A stretch of 64,000 nucleotides of DNA from Nitrososphaerales archaeon (GTDB lineage Archaea > Thermoproteota > Nitrososphaeria > Nitrososphaerales > Gagatemarchaeaceae): assembly GCA_032906765.1 (NCBI GenBank), contig JAJTZB010000002.1, forward strand, positions 186,001 to 250,000, written 5' to 3'. Below, piece by piece: positions 55,738 to 64,000 of the stretch (its first letter is position 1; every line of letters starts with the position of its first letter). Under the pieces are notes generated by a model. That model was not told where the DNA came from. It saw only the letters and a program-made list of their open reading frames with translations, and did no database searches. A program made the translations under genes and the position numbers.

Positions 55738-57869
55738 TTCCCTCTTCTGCTGAATGCCACTATGCTGACCATGCCTGCGAGCCTGAAAGCGAGCTCCTTG
55801 AAAGCAACGGCTTGGGGTGAGTCAGGTTCGGCGGAGACCACTGGCACCCCCAAGTCTGACTGCTCCCTGATTGCGACGTCAAGCGGTATCTCGCCGAGGA
55901 AGTCGACGTTGAGCCCCGCTGCCATCCTGCGCCCCCCGCCAGTCGAAAAGATGAACGCCTTCTCCCCGCAGTTATGCAAAGTCTGGTAAGGGGTGCAAAA
56001 ACTATTGTCTTCGGCGACCTCAAGATTGTAGACCTCGCCTTGGTACGGGATTCTTTCCGCATTCTTGACCCTCAGATACACATAATCATTGTCGAACCGC
56101 GTTCTCCTTGAGGATGTGAACCCTACGCGGTAAATCTTGTTTGCGTGTACATACCTTCCCTGGAAATCTGAATTACCTTCGCGGACACTTACCGATGGCA
56201 GATACCCAAGCTTGAGACCAATATCCCTAATCGCCGCAGCCAGCTGCAAAGATACTGTTTTGATGGCTGTCTCGATTTTGCTCCTATGTCCATCGCCATT
56301 CACGTAGCAGTTGAAAAGCCAATCCAGTTTTTCGGGTGGGAGAAGCTTGATCCATAACGGGACACGCTTCTCTCTTGCTCCCGTCCCGAATTCCTGCTCG
56401 AGCCACCTCGAAAGTGCAGTCGAGGAAATCTCCACTCTCCATCCCGTCTGCGCCTTGTACAGGTTAGGGTTGAAACCCAGTCTCGAAGCGGCCCTGGTGA
56501 GTTCGTTAGCGAATTCGAATTCTCTCTCGCTAATTCCGAAGGTAAACCGGACCGCACAAAGGCCCCTATTTTTCTTCCGGACCACAGACCCTTCTGCCAG
56601 ATAGTACCCTAGGAGAACCATCAAATCGGAATTGACTCCTAGTCTGTATTTCCTCGTTCGATTTCGATATGGTACCGAGAATTCTACTACGTCTCTGTCC
56701 TCCGTCTGCTTTATTCGTGGAAAAGCCACTAAATCGGTGGATTTGCCTTCTATCGCGTTCGTGATACTTGCGGCCGGCGACCAGCTAAACTGCTCAAGAA
56801 TGCTTCCATCTTTTCTTCGTGAAAGATGTCTTGTCAAGACCGGGTGCTCCTCTGTCAGTTGCACTTCGAATTCGGACGCCCGTGCCGACTTTGTCTTGAT
56901 ATGAATGAGACTCCCTTCGTAATAGCGGATGAATTGGTTGGTCACCTTTCTGAATCTTCCCCTGTGGGTCAAGACAAGGTCGCCTACCTTTACTTCGGAA
57001 ATTCGCTTTAGCCCCTCAGCGGTTATCACCCTTTGACCCGGAGGGAGGCAATGGGGGCAAACGAAGTAGCTCATGTTCTCGATGACGCCGAGTATCGGCA
57101 CTCCGAGTTTCCTGAACATGGCCAGAGACTTCGACGCGATGCTGAGAGCTGCCTCCTGGGGAGTTGTCACGATCACGACCCCGCCGAGTGGCACTGTCTG
57201 GGCAAGCGTCAGAGGAGAATCGCCTGTTCCCGGGGGAAGGTCCGTGATCAGATAGTCGAGCTCTCCCCAGTCCACCTGGGTGAGGAGCTGTCTGACAGCG
57301 CCAGCTACCATCGGGCCTCTCCAGATGAGCGGAGTCTCGTCCTTGTAGAAGAAGCCGAGCGACGCTATCTTAACGCCGAATGCGACGGGCGGGATTATCC
57401 TGTCGTCCCTTACCTGAGCCTCCGCCTTTACACCCATCATGTGCGGTATGTTCGGGCCGTAAACGTCTGCGTCCAGGATACCCACCCTCGCACCGGACGC
57501 CGCGAGGGCTACGGCGACGTTCACGGCGACCGTCGACTTCCCGACCCCTCCCTTGCCGCTAGCAATCGCAATCACGTTCTTCACTCCCTTCAGCATCTCG
57601 GCGCGGTCGTAGTCCCTCGTGGCGAAGACCGTTGAAGTGGTCTTCATCTTCACCTCCCTCACTCCCTTCAGGTTCGACACTGCCTCCCTGGCGCCCTCTT
57701 CGATCCTGCTCCTGAGCGGGCACGCCGGAGTTGTGAGGTTGAGGGTGAAGCTCACAGTACCCCCGTCCACTTTGATATCATCAACCATGTGGAGAGATAC
57801 GATGTCCTTCCCAAGCTCAGGGTCTGCGACCTTGCCCAAGGCCTTGATGACATCCAGTTCGCTAACCAC
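55734..57869 (-). CDS. Mrp/NBP35 (ApbC) Fe-S scaffold ATPase interrupted by an intein
   Basis: 711 residues from GTG 57869 before splicing; about 351 after. The N-terminal MIP18/DUF59 domain is at residues 1-85. The deviant Walker A SGKGGVGKSTVAVN is at 104-117, DADVYGPNIPHM follows, and DLPPGTGD is at 210-217. The cluster-binding CPHC is split by an intein (residues 274-633) right before its second Cys. After splicing, ENMSYFVCPHCGEKAFIF is restored. The protein carries and delivers [4Fe-4S] clusters to apoproteins in the cytosol. A TATA-like box (57891-57900) lies 27 bases upstream. Confidence 0.95.
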   Translation of the reverse strand: MVSELDVIKALGKVADPELGKDIVSLHMVDDIKVDGGTVSFTLNLTTPACPLRSRIEEGAREAVSNLKGVREVKMKTTSTVFATRDYDRAEMLKGVKNVIAIASGKGGVGKSTVAVNVAVALAASGARVGILDADVYGPNIPHMMGVKAEAQVRDDRIIPPVAFGVKIASLGFFYKDETPLIWRGPMVAGAVRQLLTQVDWGELDYLITDLPPGTGDSPLTLAQTVPLGGVVIVTTPQEAALSIASKSLAMFRKLGVPILGVIENMSYFVCPHCLPPGQRVITAEGLKRISEVKVGDLVLTHRGRFRKVTNQFIRYYEGSLIHIKTKSARASEFEVQLTEEHPVLTRHLSRRKDGSILEQFSWSPAASITNAIEGKSTDLVAFPRIKQTEDRDVVEFSVPYRNRTRKYRLGVNSDLMVLLGYYLAEGSVVRKKNRGLCAVRFTFGISEREFEFANELTRAASRLGFNPNLYKAQTGWRVEISSTALSRWLEQEFGTGAREKRVPLWIKLLPPEKLDWLFNCYVNGDGHRSKIETAIKTVSLQLAAAIRDIGLKLGYLPSVSVREGNSDFQGRYVHANKIYRVGFTSSRRTRFDNDYVYLRVKNAERIPYQGEVYNLEVAEDNSFCTPYQTLHNCGEKAFIFSTGGGRRMAAGLNVDFLGEIPLDVAIREQSDLGVPVVSAEPDSPQAVAFKELAFRLAGMVSIVAFSRRGK
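55971..57050 (-). mobile_element. LAGLIDADG intein in the Mrp CPHC motif
   Basis: 360 residues. It starts with Cys (CLPPGQRVITAEG, block A), has block B EVQLTEEHPVLTR (T-x2-H), and ends LHN followed by the extein Cys (blocks F and G). Two LAGLIDADG helices lie at about residues 143-154 (VLLGYYLAEGSV) and 242-254 (LDWLFNCYVNGDG) of the intein. The coding sequence is AT-richer than the exteins, which suggests recent transfer. Splicing needs Cys1, His-Asn and Cys+1, all present. Confidence 0.93.
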
Positions 57870-57890
57870 GATAGCGCGCGAGCTTTTTCT

Positions 57891-57900
57891 GATGTATAAA
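57891..57900 (-). promoter_or_regulatory. TATA-like box of the Mrp gene
   Basis: Minus strand tttatacatc, about 27 bases before GTG 57869. Confidence 0.4.
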
Positions 57901-58039
57901 GATGGTGTAGGGAGTTCGTCGTTCGCAGGCTAGGAAGGGCTTTCAGGCTGAACTACCTGCACGACTCAATCCCTTCGGTCTGACCTGACTCTGCCTGCTA
58001 ATAACCCGCTATGACGATTCTTGCAGTTGGAACCTCAGA

Positions 58040-58828
58040 ATGGCAATGCTTTTTCATGAACGAGTTGGACTGGGTCGGGTGGAGGGCCTAGAGGTGATTC
58101 CCGTCAGGGGGCTGCCAGAGGTGGAACCAGGGTCCGACCTTGCGACATTGATTCTGCCGGCCCTCGGGAGGCTGCGCCTCAGGCTCCGCAACCGCGATGT
58201 CGTCGTTGTCAAGCAGAAGGTCGTCTCGAAAGCGGAAGGGAGGCTCGTAAAGTTGGGCGAGGTCGAACCCAGCCCGTCTGCCCTCAGGCTCGCAGCGGAA
58301 CAGAGGAAGGACCCGAGACTGGTTGAGCTAATCCTCAGGGAGTCGACCAGAGTCGTCAGGGCCGGGCACGGCGTGATCATCACGGAGACTCGACAGGGCC
58401 TCGTCTGCGCCAACTCAGGCATCGACAAGTCAAACGTCAAGGCAGGCTGCGTCGCTCTCTTGCCGGTTGACCCGGACCGAAGCGCGCGGCAGATTAGGAG
58501 GAGGCTGGAAGCGAGAGCGCGGAAGGAACTCGCAGTGGTGATCACCGACACATTCGGCAGGCCTTGGAGGAAGGGACAGACGGACATCGCGATAGGCTGC
58601 TCTGGAATCTCACCGCTCTTCTCCTATAGGGGGAAGACCGACAGGTACGGTTACGAGCTGAGGGTGACCGAGCCCGCTGTGGTTGACGAGATCGCTGCGG
58701 CGGCTGAGCTTGTAACTGGAAAGCTGTCCGAAACGCCAGTGGCCTTGGTGAGGGGGGTGAAGTACAAGCGGGGGGACGGCGGTGTAAAGTCGATGCTGAT
58801 GGAGAGAGAGAAGGATCTCTTCCGGTGA
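58040..58828 (+). CDS. cofE: coenzyme F420-0:L-glutamate ligase
   Basis: 262 residues. DVVVVKQKVVSKAEGRLVKL, GLVCANSGIDKSN and VITDTFGRPWRKGQTDIAIG are the conserved CofE blocks. It adds gamma-linked glutamates to F420-0 with GTP. The exact start is not certain: ATG 58040 or 58046. First gene of a four-gene run (cofE, cofD, cofC, amidohydrolase). Confidence 0.94.
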   Translation: MAMLFHERVGLGRVEGLEVIPVRGLPEVEPGSDLATLILPALGRLRLRLRNRDVVVVKQKVVSKAEGRLVKLGEVEPSPSALRLAAEQRKDPRLVELILRESTRVVRAGHGVIITETRQGLVCANSGIDKSNVKAGCVALLPVDPDRSARQIRRRLEARARKELAVVITDTFGRPWRKGQTDIAIGCSGISPLFSYRGKTDRYGYELRVTEPAVVDEIAAAAELVTGKLSETPVALVRGVKYKRGDGGVKSMLMEREKDLFR

Positions 58829-58832
58829 GAGA

Positions 58833-59747
58833 CTGAAGGTCGTCGCTCTGGCTGGCGGGACTGGTTCGGCGAAGCTTCTCAGGGGGATTGCTGGCCGCGA
58901 CTGCGAGCTCACTGTAATAGCAAATGTCGGAGACAACGTCTGGATGCACGGTCTCTATGTCTGCCCCGACGTAGACATCGCGATGTATACCCTTGCGGGC
59001 GTGGCGGACAGCAAGAGGGGGTGGGGGGTGGAAGGCGACACCCACTTTGTCCTGGGCCAGTTGAAGAGACTTCGCCAGGAGACTTGGTTCAAGCTTGGGG
59101 ACAGGGACATCGTTACATCCATTTTGAGGACGAGTCGCATGAGGTCTGGCCTGTCTCTCACAGCAGCCACCCTCGAGCTGTGCAGGCTCTTCGGGGTCGA
59201 ACAGAGAATCCTCCCTATCACGGACGACCCTCTCATGACGTATGTTTCCACTCCCGGTGGGGAGTTTCACTTCCAAGAGTTCTGGGTGAAGGAAAGGGGT
59301 CGGCCGGCTGTGAGAGGTGTGAGATACAAGGGAGCGTCCAAAGCGGCTCCCACTGCGCCTGTGGCGAGGGCCCTAGAGTCTGCCGATAGGATCGTCTTGT
59401 GTCCTGCCAACCCGGTGACGAGCATCGGGCCGATCCTTGCTGTGAAGGGGGTTCGACGAGCCCTCGCTCGGAGCAGGGGAAAGAAGGTCGCGCTCTCGCC
59501 CATGGTCGGCAGCGGGCCGGTCAGCGGTCCAGCGGGAAAGCTACTCAGGGGCTGCGGGTTAAGGTCAGACTCGCTCGGCATAGCTGGGCTCTACAGGAGC
59601 TTCCTTGACTCGATCGTCATCGACAAACACGACGAGCGGCTGCGACGAGGCATAGAGCGACTCGGGTTGGAATGCGTCGTCTCAGACACGGTGATGCACG
59701 ACAGGCGGGACGAGCGGAGGCTTGCAGAGGAGCTGATGGCCGCGTGA
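58833..59747 (+). CDS. cofD: 2-phospho-L-lactate transferase
   Basis: 304 residues from CTG 58833. Homologues start with M-K-V-x2-L-A-G-G-T-G-S-A-K; here CTG AAG GTC encodes exactly that Met-Lys-Val (KVVALAGGTGSAKLLRGIAG). No ATG, GTG or TTG lies between the cofE end and this motif; ATG 58944 would delete the substrate loop. IANVGDNVWMHGLYVCPDVD and LCPANPVTSIGPIL are further CofD signatures. It joins the phospholactyl group to Fo. Starts 4 bases after the cofE stop. Confidence 0.95.
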   Translation: MKVVALAGGTGSAKLLRGIAGRDCELTVIANVGDNVWMHGLYVCPDVDIAMYTLAGVADSKRGWGVEGDTHFVLGQLKRLRQETWFKLGDRDIVTSILRTSRMRSGLSLTAATLELCRLFGVEQRILPITDDPLMTYVSTPGGEFHFQEFWVKERGRPAVRGVRYKGASKAAPTAPVARALESADRIVLCPANPVTSIGPILAVKGVRRALARSRGKKVALSPMVGSGPVSGPAGKLLRGCGLRSDSLGIAGLYRSFLDSIVIDKHDERLRRGIERLGLECVVSDTVMHDRRDERRLAEELMAA

Positions 59748-60376
59748 AGAGGCTCGCAGTCGTGGTCCCTTTCAAAGGCAAGGACCACAAGTCGAGGCTC
59801 TCCCCGCACCTTGACGAGAGCGAGCGGGCGAAGCTCGCTCACTTGATGTTGGCAGACGTTCTGAAGGCTGTCCGTGGGGCGGGGCTCGGCAAGCGTTGCT
59901 TCGTCATCTCGTCAGACGCCGCTGCGCTGAGAGAAGCAGCGAAGAAAGGCGCTTTCGGAATCAGAGAGAAGGCAGACGCGGGGGTGAACAGCGCGGTCCG
60001 CACTGCGCTGAGAACGCTCGGGAGGTTCGACTCGTTCATGATCTTGCCATCAGACCTGGCCCTTCTCTCCCCATCCGACCTCTCACGGGTCATGTCGTTG
60101 GCTCGGCAGGTCTCGGTCGTCGTCTCCCCTTCGGAGTCATTCAACGGGACCAATCTGATGATCTTCAGCAGGAGCAAAAGGCCGCGGCTGAGCTATGACG
60201 ACAATAGCTTCTGGGCCCACCTGGCCAGCTCGGCCTCGAAGCGTCTCACGGTAGGCGTCTACACTGGAAGGGGAGTCACCTTCGACCTTGACTCGATTTC
60301 CGACGGAAGGCAGTTGCTGAGGCTCGGGAGGGATACCGCGGCCGCGAGGTTTCTGAGGGAGGTGCTGCCGGCCTGA
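59744..60376 (+). CDS. cofC: 2-phospho-L-lactate guanylyltransferase
   Basis: 210 residues from GTG 59744, overlapping the cofD stop (GTGA). VVVPFKGKDHKSRLSPHLDE and ILPSDLALLSPSDL match CofC: nucleotide-binding loop and the P-S-D metal site. The activated 2-phospholactyl donor it makes is used by CofD. Length normal. Confidence 0.92.
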   Translation: MKRLAVVVPFKGKDHKSRLSPHLDESERAKLAHLMLADVLKAVRGAGLGKRCFVISSDAAALREAAKKGAFGIREKADAGVNSAVRTALRTLGRFDSFMILPSDLALLSPSDLSRVMSLARQVSVVVSPSESFNGTNLMIFSRSKRPRLSYDDNSFWAHLASSASKRLTVGVYTGRGVTFDLDSISDGRQLLRLGRDTAAARFLREVLPA

Positions 60377-61917
60377 GTCTGCTCGTAGAAAGGTGCAAGG
60401 TCTGGCCGGGTGGAATCGGCTCCGTATTCATCCGAGACGGCGTAGTTTCGCGCGTCTCCAGCGACGAGACGCAGGCCGTCTCGACGAAGACGGTGAAAAT
60501 TGATGCAGGCGGAGCCACCCTGCTCCCAGGGCTGGCGGACAGCCACTGCCACCCGTTCGAGGTGGGATGGCTCAAGAGGAGCGTGGACCTCAGGGGAACC
60601 GCAAACATCACTGCAGTGAGGCTCAGACTGGCAACTAAGGTCCGCAGGGCTCAACCCCGCGAATGGGTTGTTGGGATGGGGTGGGACCAGGAGGCGTTCC
60701 CAGCCAAGCTCTTCCCGAGTAGGTCGGACATAGACGACATGACTCTGGAGAACCCTGTAATCCTGAGCAGGGTCTGTGGTCACGTTGGACTGGTGAACAG
60801 TAGGGCGATAGAGGCGCTGGGGCTCGAAACACAACGGGGCGAAGAATACGAACGTGGGCCTGACGGGAAGCTAACTGGCATAATCAAAGAAGGAGCGCTT
60901 GTCGACGCCTATGCGAGGCTGCCAGACAAGACGGTGGCCGCGTGTATGAACGACCTGCTTTCAGCCGAAGTCGAGGCTGTGAGGAGCGGCCTCTGCACAC
61001 TTCACTGCATTGTGTCACCCGATGGGTACAGGGAGGAACTTGAGGCTCTCGCGGGGTTGAAAGTCGATGACAAGCTGTCGCTCAGGTACAGGGTGTACAT
61101 GCCTCCTGAAGCCATCCCATACGTCGAGGAGAAGAAGGTCAAGCGGGTGCTGAACGACGACAGGGCCAGGATCAACGGCGTCAAGTTGTACGCTGACGGG
61201 TCGCTGGGGGCCAGGACGGCAGCCTTGAGGGAGCCGTACACCGACGACCCTGGGAACACTGGACTGTTGCGGTACGCGGACGAGGAGCTCGCCGCGCTCG
61301 TCGAGAAGGCGGACTCGATGGGCTATCAGGTAATAGTGCATGCCATAGGCGACAGGGCAGTCGAACAGGCGATTGGTGCGCTTTCTGTTGTGGCAGGGGC
61401 GCGAAACCTGCGCAGGCACAGGATAGAGCACGGCAGCCTTCTACCCAAGGACCTCAGGGCTGAGATGGTGAAGCACTCCATCCGCATCGCCGTCCAGCCG
61501 AGCTTCATATCATCCGACAAGTGGGCCCTCGCACGGCTTGGGGAAGAGCGGGTGAACGACCTCTACCCACTGAAGTCAATCATGGCAGAAGGAATCGCCG
61601 CGTCGGGAGGTTCGGATGCTCCCATCGAGAACATCAACCCCATGATTGGGGTCTGGGCTGCGATGGTCAGGGCGGGCCACGCTTTCGTCGAGAGGCTCGA
61701 AGGAAGAGAGGGATTGGAACTGTACACGTCGGGCTCTGCGGCGAATGGCATGGACGATGGGACTGATGGTACAATAGAAGAGGGAAAGCTGGCCAACCTC
61801 ACACTTCTCGACTCGGACGTGTCGGAGATGCATCCTGCCATGCTTAGGAAGGTGGGGGTCACTGCAACAATTGTCGCTGGTACTTCCGTCTACTCCAGCT
61901 CCGGCGAAGCGCCCTAG
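60373..61917 (+). CDS. YtcJ-like metal-dependent amidohydrolase
   Basis: About 514 residues if started at CTG 60373, which overlaps the cofC stop (CTGA). GTG 60493 would remove the first beta-sandwich strands (CKVWPGGIGSVFIRDGVVSR). LPGLADSHCHPFEVGW carries the HxH motif (about H58 and H60), VIVHAIGDRAVEQAI the His of the barrel, and GGSDAPIENINPM the late Asp. Amidohydro_3 family; substrate unknown. Its linkage to F420 genes may only be operon convenience. Confidence 0.85.
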   Translation: MSLLVERCKVWPGGIGSVFIRDGVVSRVSSDETQAVSTKTVKIDAGGATLLPGLADSHCHPFEVGWLKRSVDLRGTANITAVRLRLATKVRRAQPREWVVGMGWDQEAFPAKLFPSRSDIDDMTLENPVILSRVCGHVGLVNSRAIEALGLETQRGEEYERGPDGKLTGIIKEGALVDAYARLPDKTVAACMNDLLSAEVEAVRSGLCTLHCIVSPDGYREELEALAGLKVDDKLSLRYRVYMPPEAIPYVEEKKVKRVLNDDRARINGVKLYADGSLGARTAALREPYTDDPGNTGLLRYADEELAALVEKADSMGYQVIVHAIGDRAVEQAIGALSVVAGARNLRRHRIEHGSLLPKDLRAEMVKHSIRIAVQPSFISSDKWALARLGEERVNDLYPLKSIMAEGIAASGGSDAPIENINPMIGVWAAMVRAGHAFVERLEGREGLELYTSGSAANGMDDGTDGTIEEGKLANLTLLDSDVSEMHPAMLRKVGVTATIVAGTSVYSSSGEAP

Positions 61918-62426
61918 ACCTTCTGGAACTTCCCCGTCTTGCCGTTGTAGCTCAGGAGGTCAGCGTAGATGGCCCAGTGGATCAACAGATCGTTCACGAT
62001 TCGCTCGTTCAGCTCCGGCCTGTAGTGCCACTTGACCCCGCGCCGGGCGAGGCTCTCCGCCACTTCTGCTGAGGTTACTGACCTCTTCCTCGAAGCGAGC
62101 TCCAGCGCCGTCCAGAAAGGCTCAATCTGCATCAGCTTGTCCTTGAGCATCCTGACCTTGTTCTTGGTCGTCTTCTGGAATTTCAGCCCCAGGTCGGTCA
62201 GGAAGATGTCCCCCTTCTCGCTCCGCGTCAATCCCAGCATCTCCGCGCAGTCGAGTATCGGAAGCAGGACCGCGATGTCTGCGCCAAATTCGTCGGCGAG
62301 CTGGGGGGCGTCGACCTTGGAGCCCAGCCCTCCCGTTATCTCGACCAGGCTGATGACCTGACCGGCCCTGACGCTTCCTGGCATGACCAGCGGGAGCGAA
62401 GGGGCGGAGGGTTCGGTTCGACTCAT
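61914..62426 (-). CDS. ABC-transporter AAA-associated domain protein
   Basis: 170 residues from ATG 62426. LVEITGGLGSKVDAPQLADE, FGADIAVLLPILDCAEMLGL and GDIFLTDLGLKFQ match the AAA-associated C-terminal domain that follows ATPases of nitrate/sulfonate-type importers. It probably senses the imported compound and regulates the ATPase. A TATA-like cttatat 25 bases upstream favours this start; ATG 62474, overlapping the ATPase stop, is the alternative. Confidence 0.88.
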   Translation of the reverse strand: MSRTEPSAPSLPLVMPGSVRAGQVISLVEITGGLGSKVDAPQLADEFGADIAVLLPILDCAEMLGLTRSEKGDIFLTDLGLKFQKTTKNKVRMLKDKLMQIEPFWTALELASRKRSVTSAEVAESLARRGVKWHYRPELNERIVNDLLIHWAIYADLLSYNGKTGKFQKV

Positions 62427-62470
62427 TGACCTGGCGGAACCCTGCGCTCGATATAAGCCGCTCGAATGTG

Positions 62471-63256
62471 TCATGATAGAAGCGCGTACACCTTGTCCAC
62501 CCAATCGAAGAACTCGGTCGATTTCTTGTCCCGCGGTCTTGGAAGGTCAATCGTGAGCTCTCCCACTACGTGCGCTGGCCTCGAAGAGAGGACGACCACC
62601 TTGTCCGCAAGTTCGATTATCTCCTCTACGTTGTGACTCACCATGATCACCGTCTGGACCGGAGCCGTCGGGTTAATCAGCAACGAATGGGTTTCCTTTC
62701 TCAACCTCTCCGCTGTGAGGTCGTCCAAGGAGCTGAACGGCTCGTCCATCAGCAGAACGTGTGGATCGGTCGCAAGCGCCCTGGCCACGCCTACGCGCTG
62801 CTTCATCCCTCCAGAAAGCTCGCCGGGATAGACGTTCTCGAAGCCCATTAATCCGGCCTCTTCCAGCGCCGTCTCAGCCTTCTGCTTCTTCTGCTCGTTT
62901 GTCAGGTCATGACGGGAACTGAGGCCGAAGAGGACGTTTTCCAGTGCTGTCCGCCAGGGGAGAAGAACGAAGTTCTGGAAGACAAGGGAGATGTCACTCC
63001 GCGGGGCTGTTACGACAGAGTCCATGACCTTGACGGTTCCCGAAGTCGCCTTGTTGAGCCCGCCGATGATTCTGATAAGAGTCGACTTTCCGCATCCAGA
63101 CGGCCCGGTTATTGCGACCAGCTCGTCCTTGCCTGCCGTCAAAGAGACGTCGACCAAGACCGGCAGTGGCTCCCCTTCCTTATGGTAATCAAGGCTGACA
63201 TGCTCGACAGAGACGATGGTCGTCCCCGCAGCAATCTGGGTGACCTCCGCAGACAT
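62471..63256 (-). CDS. ABC transporter ATPase (nitrate/sulfonate/taurine family)
   Basis: 261 residues from ATG 63256. Walker A GPSGCGKSTLIRII, Q-loop LVFQNFVLLPWRTALEN, signature LSGGMKQRVGVARAL, Walker B VLLMDEPFSSLD and the switch His in MVSHNVEE. It energises the importer with the neighbouring permease. Stop overlaps the downstream gene's possible ATG. Confidence 0.95.
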   Translation of the reverse strand: MSAEVTQIAAGTTIVSVEHVSLDYHKEGEPLPVLVDVSLTAGKDELVAITGPSGCGKSTLIRIIGGLNKATSGTVKVMDSVVTAPRSDISLVFQNFVLLPWRTALENVLFGLSSRHDLTNEQKKQKAETALEEAGLMGFENVYPGELSGGMKQRVGVARALATDPHVLLMDEPFSSLDDLTAERLRKETHSLLINPTAPVQTVIMVSHNVEEIIELADKVVVLSSRPAHVVGELTIDLPRPRDKKSTEFFDWVDKVYALLS

Positions 63257-63275
63257 CTGCGAAACCCCGCCCTGG

Positions 63276-64000
63276 TCAGTAGTTATACGTGTAACGCTTG
63301 GTCGCATAGTGGTAGATCCTCCTCCAGACGGTCAAGTTGAAAGCGACGATCAGCACCGTCATCGATATGACGGCCAGTGCCAGAGTCAGATTGTCGCCGC
63401 TGAAAGCTGCGAGGTCGATGGTCTTGCCAATTCCGGCTGGGACCTGAGTAAGTACTGTTATTTTCCCGGTCGTTGGGTTGGTCACAGTGAAGTATTCAGA
63501 GATTATGAGGGCGTTCCAGGCCCCCCCAATCGCCGTGATTGAACCAGTCACGAACCCTGTGATTGCACCTGGGAAATACACGTTCCTCCAGGCTGAGCCC
63601 CGGCCGGTGCTGAACACGTGAGGCAAGTCCTTGATATCAGCAGGCAGCGTCCGCACCCCCGCCATGACGTTGAAGATGATATACCAGATTATTGCAAGCA
63701 CTATTATGATTGTGCTGACCGCTTCGGGGAGCCCTCCGAGGACCGGAATCAGGACCACGGCCGGTAACAGAATCGGCGCGGGTATCGATGAAATGATTTC
63801 AAGAATCGGGGAGACGGTGTCGTAGAGCTTGAAGTTGAGGGAGATGACGATTCCCAAGGGCAGCCCGATGGCCACGCATATGCCGTAGACGTACCACACC
63901 CTTAGGAAGGAAGTGCCCAGCGCATACAGGACAGAAAGCTCGTCTGCTCCGACAGTCGAGAGGGACGGGAGCCTCCCGAGGCTGGCGCCTCCCGATCTCG
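63276..64000 (-). CDS. ABC transporter permease (nitrate/sulfonate family), 5' truncated
   Basis: The frame is open to the right window edge, so the start lies beyond 64000. A permease signature lies at WYIIFNVMAGVRTLPADIKD (EAA-like loop). Five membrane segments are visible, one with ATAIGGAWNALIISEYF-like motif (GAWNALIISEYF), typical of TauC/SsuC/NrtB. Its partner is the ATPase encoded 19 bases downstream; the solute-binding protein is outside the window. Confidence 0.9.
   Translation of the reverse strand, partial: RSGGASLGRLPSLSTVGADELSVLYALGTSFLRVWYVYGICVAIGLPLGIVISLNFKLYDTVSPILEIISSIPAPILLPAVVLIPVLGGLPEAVSTIIIVLAIIWYIIFNVMAGVRTLPADIKDLPHVFSTGRGSAWRNVYFPGAITGFVTGSITAIGGAWNALIISEYFTVTNPTTGKITVLTQVPAGIGKTIDLAAFSGDNLTLALAVISMTVLIVAFNLTVWRRIYHYATKRYTYNY

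Noticed and set aside
61015-61862. Several minus-strand frames opposite the amidohydrolase
   Set aside because: Shadows of a well-supported gene.

Overview
The window is a gene-dense, GC-rich stretch of an archaeal chromosome, most likely from the Thaumarchaeota/Nitrososphaeria side of the TACK group. The archaeal signs are TFB, archaeal-type phosphoglycerate kinase, type II GAPDH, a Drg-type GTPase, family-B DNA polymerase, adenosine-specific kinase, F420 genes, C2H2 and AN1 zinc-finger proteins, and a membrane-anchored cupredoxin. Many genes have a TATA-like box about 22-30 bases before the start codon and no leader. Others are packed in operons with ATGA or GTGA overlaps. TTG and GTG starts are common. 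At least four genes (fixC, a CPBP protease, cofD and an amidohydrolase) have no ATG, GTG or TTG in the right place and seem to start at CTG. No rRNA or tRNA genes and no CRISPR array were recognised. The placement below phylum level is inference.

Layout. 1-8.5 kb: a truncated GT-C glycosyltransferase, an HTH-phosphoribosyltransferase regulator, nnrD with a methyltransferase, a DHH phosphoesterase, isoaspartyl peptidase, a PadR regulator with an NCS1 permease, and a VapBC pair. 8.5-12.5 kb: a sparse region with small membrane, zinc-ribbon and winged-helix proteins and a truncated Lrp-like gene. 12.5-16.5 kb: ftsZ followed by a small membrane protein and a coiled-coil protein (possible division operon), then an AN1-finger/site-2-protease fusion. 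16.6-22.7 kb: a secreted phosphoesterase, a transposase remnant, an MFS transporter, a second VapBC pair, and small DNA-binding or zinc-finger proteins.

22.7-32.4 kb is central metabolism: uppP, pgk, gap, an SHMT-like gene, an electron-transfer-flavoprotein operon fixA-fixB-fixCX and malate dehydrogenase. 32.5-38.4 kb: an atypical family-B polymerase without its exonuclease residues, coupled to two small paralogous proteins. After it come a cytosolic serine protease with a small upstream partner, a zinc-ribbon RecA-fold protein with a degenerate P-loop, and membrane/winged-helix proteins. 39.1-41.4 kb is a 2.27-kb insertion element with 19-bp terminal inverted repeats, a SWIM-finger DDE transposase, a leader peptide-sized ORF and a divergent three-gene passenger operon. 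It is followed by a membrane-protein gene that looks frameshifted.

42.5-57.9 kb: Drg GTPase, a zinc-finger/TM exported protein divergent from the cupredoxin, two zinc alcohol dehydrogenases next to a two-gene TPP-dependent 2-oxoacid/acetoin dehydrogenase E1, a CPBP protease, a dUTPase/dCTP-deaminase-fold protein, TFB, adenosine-specific kinase, an Rcl-like N-hydrolase with RidA, and an Mrp/NBP35 ATPase interrupted by a LAGLIDADG intein exactly within its CPHC cluster-binding motif. 58.0-64 kb: the F420 genes cofE-cofD-cofC in one overlapping operon with an amidohydrolase, then an ABC importer (permease cut by the window edge, ATPase, AAA-associated protein).
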